A DNA stretch of 64,000 bases from Chryseobacterium carnipullorum (GCF_900142785.1 NZ_FRCD01000011.1:62001-126000), one strand, 5' to 3'. Positions 34,633 to 44,941 are shown, numbered from the stretch's first letter. Translations and numbers: made by a program. The notes: a model not told the origin generated them from the sequence alone.

Positions 34633-35577
34633 TTATTTACTTGCCTGGTTAAGCAATTCAATATCTTCCTGATCTAAAATAAGTTGTGGAGCTTTGAATA
34701 AAGTATCCAACTGAGATGCACTTGTGGCACTCACAATGGGTGCTGTAATCAATGGATTAGCCAGAAGCCATGCCAATGCAGTTGTTCCCTGTGTCGTCTG
34801 GTGTTTTTCGCTGACCTGATCCAGCGCTTTCAAAACTTCAAGCCCTTTGTCGTTAAGGTATTTTCTTACCCCTTCACCTCTCTGACTTTTCCCCAGATCT
34901 TCTTCTCTACGGTATTTTCCGGTAAGAAATCCCGCAGCTAATGACCAGTAAGAAAATACACTGAGATCAAACTGTTCTACCAGCGGAGCATAATTTTTTT
35001 CAAAACCTTCTCTTTCCATTAAATTGTAATGAGGCTGCAATGCGACATATTGGGGAAGATTATTTTTTTCTGCAGCTTCAAAGGAGGCTTTCAAACGCTC
35101 CGGAGACAGATTGGAAGCGGCAATATAACGCACTTTCCCGGCTTTTATGATCTCATCGTAGGCCGAAAGTGTTTCTTCCACCGGTGTTGTATGATCATCA
35201 AAATGAGTATAGTAAAGATCAATATGATCGGTCTGCAATCTTTGTAAAGATTCGTCCACAGACTTTAGAATATGTTTTTTGCTGATATCGAAACCATGTT
35301 CTTTAGTTTCGGATCCTACTTTGGTAGCCAGCACAATATTTTGGCGGTTGGAGCGGCTTTGCATCCATTTTCCGATGATCTCCTCAGACTGTCCTCCTTT
35401 TCCGTTCACCCACCATGAGTACGTGTCTGCGGTATCTATGAAATTGAATCCTGCATCGGTAAACCGGTCTAATATATCAAAAGACTGCTTTTCGTCAAGC
35501 GTCCATCCAAAAACATTCCCTCCAAAATTAATTGGTGCCACCGAGAGATCTGTGTTTTTTATCTTTCTTTTTTCCAT
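34633..35577 (-). CDS. Aldo/keto reductase
   Basis: 314 residues. AKR motifs: 'APINFGGNVFGWT', 'NFIDTADTYSWW' (Asp, Tyr), 'VLATKVGSE' (Lys), 'DLYYTHFDDHTTPVEETL' (His) and the C-terminal cofactor region 'IVSATSASQLDTL'. It belongs to the general NADPH-dependent reductases (YajO/perakine-reductase style). It shows only family-level likeness to the reductase at 31.3 kb. Confidence 0.88.
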   Translation of the reverse strand: MEKRKIKNTDLSVAPINFGGNVFGWTLDEKQSFDILDRFTDAGFNFIDTADTYSWWVNGKGGQSEEIIGKWMQSRSNRQNIVLATKVGSETKEHGFDISKKHILKSVDESLQRLQTDHIDLYYTHFDDHTTPVEETLSAYDEIIKAGKVRYIAASNLSPERLKASFEAAEKNNLPQYVALQPHYNLMEREGFEKNYAPLVEQFDLSVFSYWSLAAGFLTGKYRREEDLGKSQRGEGVRKYLNDKGLEVLKALDQVSEKHQTTQGTTALAWLLANPLITAPIVSATSASQLDTLFKAPQLILDQEDIELLNQASK

Positions 35578-35760
35578 AAAAATAGAATTGTCATTAAAAT
35601 ATTAATAAGGATCTAAGGTAAGAAATATAAGAGGGATTCCAGATTCAAAATAAACATACCCCTTATAGTTATTATAAATGGAAAAGCTTATTCTGCCTCG
35701 GTTTTTTGATTCCTATTCAAAGAATCAGACCGGTAGAGCATGATCAAAAATCAAATAAAA

Positions 35761-35785
35761 AACAGCCTCCACGATGGAAGCTGTT
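35761..35785 (-). terminator. Terminator of the NMO-like gene
   Basis: aacagcctcc (35761-35770) pairs with ggaagctgtt (35776-35785), one G-U on the minus strand, followed there by a T-run. Confidence 0.7.
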
Positions 35786-35812
35786 GACTCTATCAATTTA
35801 AAAAAATACGGT

Positions 35813-37618
35813 TTACTTGTCAACCTGAGGAATTTCAATGGCTGTAAGCATCAGTTGGTATTCCTGCAATTGCAGGTCAATGGTTTTCAATCCGCTTTTA
35901 AAGAAAGTTGATGTATTAAACAGGTGATGATAATAGTCAATCCCTTCGAGCATATTTTTTTTGAAGGTATTCCACTTTTTGGTTTGGGAATGAGTGATCT
36001 GTGCTGATGAACCGGCAATTTCTTTTTTAAGATAGTCTATGTACATTTTCAATTCATTGATGAACATATTCGGACGCTGGTTATCAGGAAGGATATTGGC
36101 GTTTCCGTAAATATGTTTCACCATCTCTGAAAGCGAGACTTCTTTATCAAAGAAAGCCAGATTAGGTCCCGGACATATCACTACGCCTTGCTTTTCACCT
36201 TTTATTTCCAGATTTTGCTCCATGTAAGCGGCATTCACCAATCCTACACACAGACAGGCTTTGTCTGTAATTTCTGTTTTTTTTCTGTTAAACTCTTCAG
36301 GTGTTAATTCCTGATCAGCTTTAAGTTCTTTTAATTTAATATCCTGATACTTCTTAGATGCAGTACAGGTTCCCTGCGGTGAAAATTCTTTGCTTAATGC
36401 CAGCAGTTTTTTGGGACAAGAACTTCCATATTTTCCTGCGGCTTCTTTACGCTCTTTCAATACTTCATTGGAGGTCCCTCTTACCGTGTTGAAAGGAACT
36501 CCCAAAGGCGAAATATTGCTGAGATAGAAATCTTTTTCTCCTGATTTTAAAAGCAGGTTTCTTGTTTCCGTATCTACAGAAGTCGCTTCAGGAACCAATA
36601 AAAACGGAGAACCCCATCCAACACTGTCTACATGATAGTTTTCGATCAGGAATTCATGTTCTTCAGAGGTTCCTACCCCGCCCTGAACGGTAATTTTCAT
36701 TTCCAGAGGTTCAGAAACCCTGTGTTTACCTTTCTGCTCCAGTGCGGCAATCATTAAGGAGTGCGCAGACTGGATCAGATCATTTTTTTTCTGCTTAAAT
36801 TCTTCCATGATAGGTCCCAGCAACATGCCTTCCGTAGCAAATGCATGGCCTCCGCAGTTCAGTCCGGATTCAATTCTGTATTCTGAGATCCATAGTCCTT
36901 TTTTGGCAAGAAAATTTCCCTGAATCATTGCTGAGCGGAAATCACTTACCTTAAGAATAATTTTCTTTTTCAGAATACCGTTCTGATCGGGAAAGAAATC
37001 ATCAAATTCTTCAATATAGCTGTACAAACGGGGATTCATCCCGGCAGAAAGTACCATTGAAGAAGATAATTTACTTTGTGCAAAACCACGAAGTGAAGCG
37101 TGAGCATCATTGAACATGACAGGAAGCTGTTCGCCTTTTTTATAATTGTCTTTGTCAACTTTCGTCATGATGTTGACATCAATACTTCCCGGCTTTAGAT
37201 TAGATTCAATAAAGTTCTTAATGCCAGAGCCCAGATTGTCTTTTTGACTGACAAGATTTTGAAGCCCTGTTTTCAGATCTGAAGTATTGGGCAGAATGGC
37301 GATAAAGTTCTTAAGTGCCTCCTTGTTTTTGGTGATTTCCTGTTTGAAAGATTCAAATTTTTCATTCACGATATCATCTACCATATCCAGGTAAGCCGTA
37401 ATTCTTTTCGCCCTGTAATCTTCTGTTTTTGTTGAAATCCCAAAATAATCAAGATTGAATTTCTTGTTATAAAAGCCTTTCATTTTTTCCAGGATCTCAT
37501 CATCAATAATGGAAATAACGGAAGAGATTCCATATTGGGCAACACGGATCGGACTGTCTATAGTATAGGCCAGACCCATTACCGGAATATGGAAATTGTG
37601 TAACGGTTTATGTGTCAT
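35813..37618 (-). CDS. Large divergent nitronate-monooxygenase/FabK-like TIM-barrel protein
   Basis: 601 residues from Met 37618 (the frame opens at 37681, but the extra 21 residues do not look conserved). Scattered motifs match FMN-dependent nitronate monooxygenases: 'IPVMGLAYTIDSPIRVAQYG' at the N-terminus, 'LNCGGHAF' (251-260; family A-G-G-H), 'QGGVGTSEEHE' (312-322; family G-G-I) and 'VGWGSPFLLVPEAT' (333-346; family M-G-T-R-F). About 270 residues separate motif blocks or follow them, far beyond the ~330-residue norm. The C-terminal part holds Cys401, 418, 455, 457 and 482. I infer a flavin enzyme with an added, perhaps metal-binding, domain. Reaction unknown. Confidence 0.6.
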   Translation of the reverse strand: MTHKPLHNFHIPVMGLAYTIDSPIRVAQYGISSVISIIDDEILEKMKGFYNKKFNLDYFGISTKTEDYRAKRITAYLDMVDDIVNEKFESFKQEITKNKEALKNFIAILPNTSDLKTGLQNLVSQKDNLGSGIKNFIESNLKPGSIDVNIMTKVDKDNYKKGEQLPVMFNDAHASLRGFAQSKLSSSMVLSAGMNPRLYSYIEEFDDFFPDQNGILKKKIILKVSDFRSAMIQGNFLAKKGLWISEYRIESGLNCGGHAFATEGMLLGPIMEEFKQKKNDLIQSAHSLMIAALEQKGKHRVSEPLEMKITVQGGVGTSEEHEFLIENYHVDSVGWGSPFLLVPEATSVDTETRNLLLKSGEKDFYLSNISPLGVPFNTVRGTSNEVLKERKEAAGKYGSSCPKKLLALSKEFSPQGTCTASKKYQDIKLKELKADQELTPEEFNRKKTEITDKACLCVGLVNAAYMEQNLEIKGEKQGVVICPGPNLAFFDKEVSLSEMVKHIYGNANILPDNQRPNMFINELKMYIDYLKKEIAGSSAQITHSQTKKWNTFKKNMLEGIDYYHHLFNTSTFFKSGLKTIDLQLQEYQLMLTAIEIPQVDK

Positions 37619-37940
37619 TTTATTTTGATAAAAATTCTTTCGGTAAGAATGAATTAACCTCCCGGAATACTCTATTTCCATTGAAACGAGTACTTCAGTC
37701 CGAAACTTTAATTACCTAAATTTATCATTTTAATATTAGCTATGCATAAAATAACACTTATAATATCGGAAATATGCTAAATATCATTCTTTTCGGATTC
37801 TTATCTGATGAAATGAATGTTTTTATACAATATGCGCCATCTGTTTAACCTGTGGGCGTTTTTCAGGAAAACAATCCCGAATTTATTTTAAGTTCCACAG
37901 ATTAAAGAGATAGCGCAGATTATTTTGCAGGTTGGAATAT

Positions 37941-39092
37941 TTATTCCGCTTTATTTTTAAGCATCATCAACAGACTGTACGCCCCTTTTTGTACGATTTT
38001 TTTATCCTTAAGAAACTCGGCTTTAAGGATTTCCGTAAACTGATCATCTGAAATTCCCACATTGACAGGGATCATTTTATAACTGGCTTTTCCAAGGTCT
38101 TCAAAAACATAGTTTTTATTTTCAAAAGAAACGACGGATTCATTCGGAAGCCCCAATGTATTTCTTCCGCTGATGCTTACTTCTGCATTGATGTACATTC
38201 CTTTCACAAATTCAGAATGTGGCGAAGACAGTTTGGCCACTGCCATAGCAGCACCTCCGTTTTCAATGCTGGGAACTACACTCACGATTTTTGCATTCAA
38301 TTTAAGATCAGGGTTTTCATTACTGTACACCATAATACCCTGTCCTGTTTTGATATCATTGATATCGTTTTCAAATACTTTCAGTTCAAGCAACAATCCG
38401 GCAGGATTGATCAGTTCAAATACCGTATCTGAGGGATTGATATATTGACCACTATTAACCATGATCTTACTTACAAATCCACTAAATGGCGCAACAATAT
38501 TGATCCTGCTTCTGATGTTTCCTGAGCTCAGTCCTTTTGCATTGATCCCTATGATTCTCAGTTTCTCCTCCAAACCTTTTAAAGTGGCATGAAGCGTTGA
38601 ATAATCAGCCTGAGCGGTCTGCAAAGTCTTATCACTGCTTGCTTTGCTGATATTAAGGTCTTTCTGACGGTTAAGATTCAGTCTGGCAGATTCGAGTTGT
38701 GCCTTTGTCACCAGATAATCCTGCTGAAGCTGTATAAACTGCGGATCTTCCACCACAGCAAGAATCTGTCCTTTTTTGAAATGGCTTCCGCTAATGACAT
38801 TAATGGACTTGATATGTCCGCCCATAATACTGGAAACAGAGCTTATATGAGAGGGTGCAATCTCTGCCTTTCCGTTCAGTCGTACCAGTTTTTCCATCGT
38901 TCTGCTTTGAATAATGGTCGTGGTCACTCCTACGGTTTGCACTTGCTTTTCTGAAAGCCGGACGGTATTTTCTTTATTTTTTACGAATTTTTTGTTCTCG
39001 TAAACTGTTTTTTCCTCTTCTTTTTTTCCTGAACAAGAAGAAAGGACAATGGCTAAACTGAGGCTGTATATAGATATTTTTTTGAATGACAT
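37941..39092 (-). CDS. RND heavy-metal efflux adaptor (CusB/CzcB type) lipoprotein
   Basis: 383 residues. Lipoprotein signal with lipobox 'VLSSC' (Cys20). Membrane-fusion domains in order: barrel-sandwich ('GGHIKSINVISGSHFKKGQILA'), helical hairpin ('YLVTKAQLESARLNLNRQKDL'), lipoyl return ('VAPFSGFVSKIMVNSGQYI') and beta-barrel. It links the inner-membrane pump to the outer-membrane channel. It starts 7 bp after the fused pump gene and is cotranscribed. Confidence 0.9.
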   Translation of the reverse strand: MSFKKISIYSLSLAIVLSSCSGKKEEEKTVYENKKFVKNKENTVRLSEKQVQTVGVTTTIIQSRTMEKLVRLNGKAEIAPSHISSVSSIMGGHIKSINVISGSHFKKGQILAVVEDPQFIQLQQDYLVTKAQLESARLNLNRQKDLNISKASSDKTLQTAQADYSTLHATLKGLEEKLRIIGINAKGLSSGNIRSRINIVAPFSGFVSKIMVNSGQYINPSDTVFELINPAGLLLELKVFENDINDIKTGQGIMVYSNENPDLKLNAKIVSVVPSIENGGAAMAVAKLSSPHSEFVKGMYINAEVSISGRNTLGLPNESVVSFENKNYVFEDLGKASYKMIPVNVGISDDQFTEILKAEFLKDKKIVQKGAYSLLMMLKNKAE

Positions 39093-39099
39093 TCCGCTG

Positions 39100-42000
39100 T
39101 TATTTTGAAATTAAGTAATTGAATTCTGCTGCAATCTGATTAAGTTTTTCCAGGTGATCAATGTAATCGGCTTTTGTTTTTACAGCCTGATTGACCAGTA
39201 AAACCCAGGTCATATAATCGATTTCTCCGGCGTCCATCTGCTTTTGTGCAGCGGCTAAGATAGTTTCTGACTTAGGAAGCTGCTTCTGTTCATAATTTTC
39301 AATGATCTTCTTTTGATTCATGTAATTACTTACCTGCTGTGCTATTCTGTTTTTAAGCTCAATTTCTTTGCGTTGATATTCGTTTTCGGAAACGGCAATT
39401 TTAGCCTGTGCAGCTTTAGCCAACGCCCGCTGACCTTTGGTAAATAATGGAATTCCTACGCCGACCTGAACAGAGTTAAAACGGTTATTATTAATGTTCT
39501 TCATGCTTTGATTCGTATAGCCCACAAGAAGTTCCGGAAGAAGTTTACTTTTTTCGAGCTGTACTTCGGCCTCATTTATTTTGATCTGTTGCTGCAGATA
39601 TTGAAGTTCAGGATGCTGATTGATCAATTCTTCAGAGAGCTGAAGGCTGATATTCATGATCGACTGATCAGCCACAGGCTGGTACGGCTTTTCAGACTGA
39701 AGCAATAACTGAAGCTGCAATTTCGCCACGTTCAGATCATTTTCAAGGGTATTAAGCTGTAGATCTGCCTGCTCTTTTTGGATGGACCCGGTAGATTCCT
39801 CTAAGATATTGGCCTCGCCTTTCTTTAATCTTAAACTGGCTTTGTCTGCAAAATTCCGGTACAGGCGGCTGATGTATTCCAGCACTTTTTTCTTTTCCTG
39901 AAGGATTAATATCCTGTAAAAAACATCTGAAACTTCCTTTCTAAGCTGAGCTTTGGTCAGATTTTGATTGATCACACTTGCTGTCCATGAAGCATCAAGC
40001 ATCTGTTTTCTTTTTGAATACACCGTTGGAAAACTGAACCTTTGGGATACGGAAAACGAATTGTCGGTTTCCTGTCCCTGAATCTGTCCGATAGCACCTG
40101 CTACTTCCAGTTGTGGAATATCCAGATAGCTTCCTTTAAGTTTTTCCTGATAATCTGAGATCAGCTTTGAATTTTTAAGTGTTCCGTTTTGCTGATACGC
40201 CTTTTCCAAAGCCTGTTCATAGGTAATGTTTTCCTGTGCGCTGACTCCTGCTACCGAAAGCAATAATGCTAACACAGACAGTTTTTTATAATTGTTTCTT
40301 TTAGAGAATTTCATTTTCTTTTTATTAATACGTTCAAATAAGACATAAAGAATAGGAAGGACAAATAGGGTAAGCAATGTTGCCAGCATCAATCCTCCGA
40401 TCACGACGGTCGCCAAAGGCCGTTGTACCTCCGCTCCTGCACCGCTGCTCAGTGCCATCGGAAGGAAACCTAAAGAGGCCACAAAAGCCGTCATTAAAAC
40501 AGGGCGAAGTCTGATTCTGGTTCCCATCAGTACAATTCTGCTGGTATTGGTGATTCCGTTCTTTTTTAATCGGTTAAACTCGGATATCAAAACAATTCCG
40601 TTAAGTACCGCAACTCCGAAAAGGGCAATAAATCCAACCCCTGCACTGATGCTGAAAGGCATTCCTCTTAAAGCCATAAAATACACGCCACCAATAGCCG
40701 ATAAAGGAATCGCTGTATAAATGATCAGACTGTGTTTTACAGAACCGAAGGCAAAAAACAGCAGTAAGAAAATCATCACCAATGAAATCGGAACGGCAAT
40801 TCCCAGTCTGGCTTTGGCTTCGTTTAAGTTTTCAAAAGCACCGCCATAAGAAATGGTGTAACCAGAAGACAGTTTCAGTTCTTTGTCTGCTTTCTTCTGA
40901 AGCTCTTCCACAATACTCTGCACATCTCTTCCCCGTACGTTGAATCCCACGACAATTCTTCTTTTGGTATCTTCCCTTTGAATCTGATTCGGGCTGTCTT
41001 TCAATTCTACTCTGGCTAATTGAGATAATGGGATCTGCTCTCCTGAAGCTGTAGGAACGAGCAGATTTTGGATACTGGTCATGTCTTTTTTATGCTCGTT
41101 ATCCATCCGGACCACAATATCAAACTTCCTCTCACCTTCATACAAGGCGCCTGCAGTCTGTCCTGCAAAAGCCATATTGATCACCCTGTTGATTTCTGCA
41201 ACAGAAATACGATGGCGTGAAAGTTCTGCACGGTTATAACCGATAACAACCTGAGGAGCTCCTACAACAGGTTCCAGGTATAAATCCTGAGCTCCTTTCA
41301 CCGTATTGATGATCCCGCCGAGTTTTTTCGCATATAAGGCAAGACTGTCCAGATTTTCACCGTAAATTTTACAGACGACATCCTGTCTGGCTCCTGTCAT
41401 CAGCTCATTAAAACGCATTTGTACAGGAAACTGGAATCCGGTGGTCAATCCCGGAATTACCTTAAGTGATTCGCTCATTTTTGCTGAAAGTTCCGGGAAT
41501 GAGGTGGCGGATGTCCACTCGTTTTTAGGTTTTAAAACAATGATCATATCTCCGGCATCCATTGGCATAGGCTCTGTTGGAATTTCTGCACTTCCGATCT
41601 TCGTCACCACTTTTTCTACTTCCGGAAATTGTTTCAGAAGAATTCCTGCAGCCTGACTGGTTACCTTTTTGGTCTCGTTGATATTACTTCCCTGCAGAAT
41701 ACGCATTTCAACAGCGAAATCACCTTCTTCCAGAGATGGAATAAACTCTCCGCCCATTCTTGAAAGAATCACCAGTGCTCCTGCAAAAAGGGCCATCACG
41801 ATAAGAAGGATCGTTTTTCTGAATTTAAGAGCTTTCATCAGGAGTTTCTGATGACCGCTTTCCACTTTAGCCATCACTCTGTCTGAAATATTGTCTTTTT
41901 CTTTTTTCTTTCTGCTTAAAACAAGGGAGCTCATCATGGGGATATAAGTCAGAGAAAGTAAAAATGCACCTACCAAAGCAAAAGCAACGGTTTGTGCCAT

Positions 42001-43437
42001 TGGCTTAAACATTTTCCCTTCAATGCCCTGCAGCGTAAAAATAGGAAGGTAAACAATAAGGATAATGATCTGTCCGAACACGGCACTGTTCACCATTTTT
42101 GATGCAGAACCGGAAACCTGCTCGTCCATTTCTTTTTGGGTGAGCATATTGTCTTTTCCGAAATGTTTTTTATGCGCCAGCTGATGGAGAACAGCTTCAA
42201 CGATAATGACGGCTCCGTCTACAATCAATCCGAAATCCAATGCTCCTAAACTCATTAAATTTCCACCCACTCCAAAAATGTTCATCATGATGATGGCAAA
42301 AAGCATGGCTAAAGGAATAACTGACGCCACTAATAATCCTGCTCTGAAATTTCCCAAAAATAGAACAAGAATGAAAACAACTATCAGAGCTCCTTCCATA
42401 AGGTTGGTTTTCACTGTACTGATCGTATTATTAACCATCTTAGCACGATCCAGGAAAGGTTCCACCACAACACCTTCGGGTAAGGATTCCTGGATCTTTT
42501 CAAGCCTTTGCTTAATATTGCCGATGACCTCATTGGCATTTTCACCTTTTAGCATCAAAACGATAGCGCCTGATACTTCTCCGGTGTCATTATAGGTCAT
42601 AGCTCCGTATCGTGTAGCAAAGCCTATTTTTACAGAAGCTACATCTTTAATAAGAACAGGAATTCCGTCTCTGGTATCCGCCACCTGAATATTCCCGATG
42701 TCTTCGGCACTTCCTAAAAGGCCTTCACTACGGATAAAAAGAATGGTTTCTTTTTTCTCAATATAGGCACCGCCGGTATTCTGGTTGTTCTTTTCCAGTG
42801 CGGCAAAAACATCGTTGATATTAATGTTAAAAGCCTGTAATTTATTGGGATTAATGGCAATTTCGTATTGTTTCAGCTTACCACCGAAACTGCTGACATC
42901 TGCTACGCCTTTTGTTCCCAAAAGCTGACGTCTGATCACCCAGTCCTGGATAGTTCTGAGTTCGGTTTCGTCATAGACATTTTCGTAGCCTTTTTTAGCT
43001 CTTACAACATATTGAAAGATCTCTCCGAGTCCTGAGGAAATCGGTCCCAGTTCCGGTGTTCCAATTCCGTCAGGAATATTCTCCTGAACCAGCTGAAGAC
43101 GTTCCTGAACCTGCTGACGAGCCCAGTAGACATCTGTTTTATCGTCGAAAACGACGGTTACCAGTGATAATCCAAAACGTGAAAAACTACGGAGTTCAGT
43201 AATTCCGCTGATGTTGCTTGTGACCTGTTCTATCGGAAAAGTAACAAGACGCTCGATATCTGCGGCTCCATAGGAAGGCGCAGTAGTAATAATCTGAACC
43301 TGATTGTTGGTAATATCCGGCTGGGCATCAATAGGAAGTTTGGTGGTTTCATAGATACCAAGAAGGATCAGCCCCAGAGTAAAAAGGGCAATGATGAGTT
43401 TATTCTTTACAGAAAACTCAATAATTTTATTTAACAT
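39100..43437 (-). CDS. Heavy-metal RND pump (CusA/CzcA) fused to a TolC-like outer-membrane factor
   Basis: 1445 residues from Met 43437 (frame opens at 43482). Residues 1-1040 are a CusA/CzcA pump: 'LPIDAQPDITNNQVQI', the proton-relay block 'DFGLIVDGAVIIVEA', 12 membrane helices ending 'LPILYVLFERINKK'. Residue 1042 is a Met that begins 'MKFSKRNNYKKLSVLALLLS', reading like a complete signal peptide with a cleavage site after 'GVSA'. The remaining ~380 residues are a TolC-type outer-membrane factor with two efflux-protein repeats. So pump and exit duct are one reading frame, probably cut at the internal signal. Metal specificity (Cu/Ag or Zn/Co/Cd) cannot be told. Confidence 0.92.
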   Translation of the reverse strand: MLNKIIEFSVKNKLIIALFTLGLILLGIYETTKLPIDAQPDITNNQVQIITTAPSYGAADIERLVTFPIEQVTSNISGITELRSFSRFGLSLVTVVFDDKTDVYWARQQVQERLQLVQENIPDGIGTPELGPISSGLGEIFQYVVRAKKGYENVYDETELRTIQDWVIRRQLLGTKGVADVSSFGGKLKQYEIAINPNKLQAFNININDVFAALEKNNQNTGGAYIEKKETILFIRSEGLLGSAEDIGNIQVADTRDGIPVLIKDVASVKIGFATRYGAMTYNDTGEVSGAIVLMLKGENANEVIGNIKQRLEKIQESLPEGVVVEPFLDRAKMVNNTISTVKTNLMEGALIVVFILVLFLGNFRAGLLVASVIPLAMLFAIIMMNIFGVGGNLMSLGALDFGLIVDGAVIIVEAVLHQLAHKKHFGKDNMLTQKEMDEQVSGSASKMVNSAVFGQIIILIVYLPIFTLQGIEGKMFKPMAQTVAFALVGAFLLSLTYIPMMSSLVLSRKKKEKDNISDRVMAKVESGHQKLLMKALKFRKTILLIVMALFAGALVILSRMGGEFIPSLEEGDFAVEMRILQGSNINETKKVTSQAAGILLKQFPEVEKVVTKIGSAEIPTEPMPMDAGDMIIVLKPKNEWTSATSFPELSAKMSESLKVIPGLTTGFQFPVQMRFNELMTGARQDVVCKIYGENLDSLALYAKKLGGIINTVKGAQDLYLEPVVGAPQVVIGYNRAELSRHRISVAEINRVINMAFAGQTAGALYEGERKFDIVVRMDNEHKKDMTSIQNLLVPTASGEQIPLSQLARVELKDSPNQIQREDTKRRIVVGFNVRGRDVQSIVEELQKKADKELKLSSGYTISYGGAFENLNEAKARLGIAVPISLVMIFLLLFFAFGSVKHSLIIYTAIPLSAIGGVYFMALRGMPFSISAGVGFIALFGVAVLNGIVLISEFNRLKKNGITNTSRIVLMGTRIRLRPVLMTAFVASLGFLPMALSSGAGAEVQRPLATVVIGGLMLATLLTLFVLPILYVLFERINKKKMKFSKRNNYKKLSVLALLLSVAGVSAQENITYEQALEKAYQQNGTLKNSKLISDYQEKLKGSYLDIPQLEVAGAIGQIQGQETDNSFSVSQRFSFPTVYSKRKQMLDASWTASVINQNLTKAQLRKEVSDVFYRILILQEKKKVLEYISRLYRNFADKASLRLKKGEANILEESTGSIQKEQADLQLNTLENDLNVAKLQLQLLLQSEKPYQPVADQSIMNISLQLSEELINQHPELQYLQQQIKINEAEVQLEKSKLLPELLVGYTNQSMKNINNNRFNSVQVGVGIPLFTKGQRALAKAAQAKIAVSENEYQRKEIELKNRIAQQVSNYMNQKKIIENYEQKQLPKSETILAAAQKQMDAGEIDYMTWVLLVNQAVKTKADYIDHLEKLNQIAAEFNYLISK

Positions 43438-43521
43438 GGAAAAATTATTAATTGATAAGTAACAAGAAATTGACTGCTTCAAGGAAAAAACCTAAAGCAT
43501 TAATTTTCAATTTAAAATCAA

Positions 43522-43884
43522 TTATGAGAATCGAGGGGGCTGGAAAATACGGGAAAGATAAAGACTTGGAAAGTTTTTTTCCTGATAAGTACTGTTTTTC
43601 TGAGGTATCCTGAATTCTTCAGGTTTTTCTATATGGAAAGTGATTTCAGGAAGCTGGGCAGTGACCATCAGCACAATGGGCGGATTAATGAACGGAAGTT
43701 TCTGGTCTGTAGCCCAATCTGAGTCTTCTTTATGGTTGTCATAGTGTTCCATCACAAACTCTGCGAAGTTTCCTTCATATTCCATAAGATGTTCCACAAA
43801 TAAGGGCACTTTTAGCACTTCCGCCGTATTGGTGGTAGCAAGCACATACATCATCGAACATACTATGGAAAGCCATTTTAACAT
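43522..43884 (-). CDS. Small hypothetical exported protein before the RND operon
   Basis: 120 residues with a signal-like N-terminus ('MLKWLSIVCSMMYVLATTNTAEV'). The mature part has 'EHYDNHKEDSDWATDQKLPF', rich in His, Asp and Glu, which could bind metal. Not recognised. It lies 84 bp before the pump gene on the same strand and is presumably the first gene of the efflux operon. TATATTTG at 43892-43899 lies 7 bp before the ATG, implying a leaderless or nearly leaderless message. Confidence 0.65.
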   Translation of the reverse strand: MLKWLSIVCSMMYVLATTNTAEVLKVPLFVEHLMEYEGNFAEFVMEHYDNHKEDSDWATDQKLPFINPPIVLMVTAQLPEITFHIEKPEEFRIPQKNSTYQEKNFPSLYLSRIFQPPRFS

Positions 43885-43891
43885 TGCGGTG

Positions 43892-43899
43892 CAAATATA
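43892..43899 (-). promoter_or_regulatory. -7 element of the metal efflux operon
   Basis: TATATTTG on the minus strand; no clear -33. Confidence 0.35.
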
Positions 43900-44181
43900 G
43901 GGCTTAAATTTTTCCTAAAAATGAATCTTCATATTAATTTTATAAGAAATTTTCCCTGTATCAGAAGTCTTTCCCATTCATAGTATTCATTCTAAAAAAG
44001 GAAATATCGTGTAAATAATTAGAGATCAGTGATCTTATTTCATCATTTCCCAGAATATAAGCCATCACATTTAAAGTGTTTCTACGGAAATTTTTCTTTA
44101 CACCTTCTTATTTTCTCTGGTTTTTACTGGAATAATAACATCGTATGGTAAAGAAAAATCTGAAAAAAGGCAGATTATTTT

Positions 44182-44790
44182 TTATTCAAAATCCAGAAAG
44201 CCGTCTGAAAGTCTTTTCCACTGGATCTTGGAAATCCCCATGATTCCGCCCGTAGCTACCATAAGGTTTCTGACAATATCTGCAAATCCAGCATTGAAAT
44301 TTGGACTTTCATTTCTTCCGTAAACTGCTGCTTTTAAATGAGTGGGTGTTCTGGAAATGATAAACGTAGATGTTGATTTACTGCTGTAAAAATGAGCAAT
44401 ATGGTCTTTTTTAGAGTTTTTAGGGTCTCTTGAAGGACGGCAGGTCATGACAATACTTTCTGTGCTGTTGTCCTCCTCAAAGCACATATCCGTAATTTCT
44501 ACCCAATCATAACCTCTTGCTTCTTTTTCTCCCGGACCGGGAATATCAATCCTCATACAATCGCCTATCTGCGGCATTCTTTGGGCCTCATTCCCTGAAG
44601 AATCATAAATCTTAAATGCGGCAAATCCTTTCCCACAGTAGCTTTCCCATCTGTTAACATCGAAAAACCTGTCTTTCAGGAGTTCAAATTTTAGCGCAAT
44701 AAGTGCAGGGTCAAACTGCTTTTGACTTTCTGTATCGTGAAATCCACCGGACTGCTGTTCCGGCACTCCTTTGATCTGCTTTGGTTTCAT
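44182..44790 (-). CDS. Hypothetical protein
   Basis: 202 residues, no signal peptide or membrane helix. The middle, 'QIGDCMRIDIPGPGEKEARGYDWVEITDM', reads like a beta-barrel or ligand-binding fold; 'HLKAAVYGRNESPNF' recalls structural or phage-like carbohydrate modules but I cannot assign a family. Monocistronic, with 297 bp before the next gene downstream and no recognisable -7 element. Confidence 0.6.
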   Translation of the reverse strand: MKPKQIKGVPEQQSGGFHDTESQKQFDPALIALKFELLKDRFFDVNRWESYCGKGFAAFKIYDSSGNEAQRMPQIGDCMRIDIPGPGEKEARGYDWVEITDMCFEEDNSTESIVMTCRPSRDPKNSKKDHIAHFYSSKSTSTFIISRTPTHLKAAVYGRNESPNFNAGFADIVRNLMVATGGIMGISKIQWKRLSDGFLDFE

Positions 44791-44941
44791 TATCTTGAAT
44801 TTGGACTAAGGTATGAAAACGATTAGGATTTATTGATGAGCAGAATCACAACATAAAATTTTTATCTGCTTACTTCTGAAAACAAATATTTTCGCAAACT
44901 AATGCAATAAAATCTTAGCGTTTAAAAAAGTTTCTTAAATA

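Noticed and set aside
35029..35605. 72- and 108-codon plus-strand ORFs opposite the aldo/keto reductase
   Set aside because: Shadow frames of a well-supported enzyme gene.
42206..42595. 129-codon plus-strand ORF opposite the RND pump gene
   Set aside because: Lies wholly inside the conserved pump frame; Lys/Pro/Thr-rich nonsense composition.
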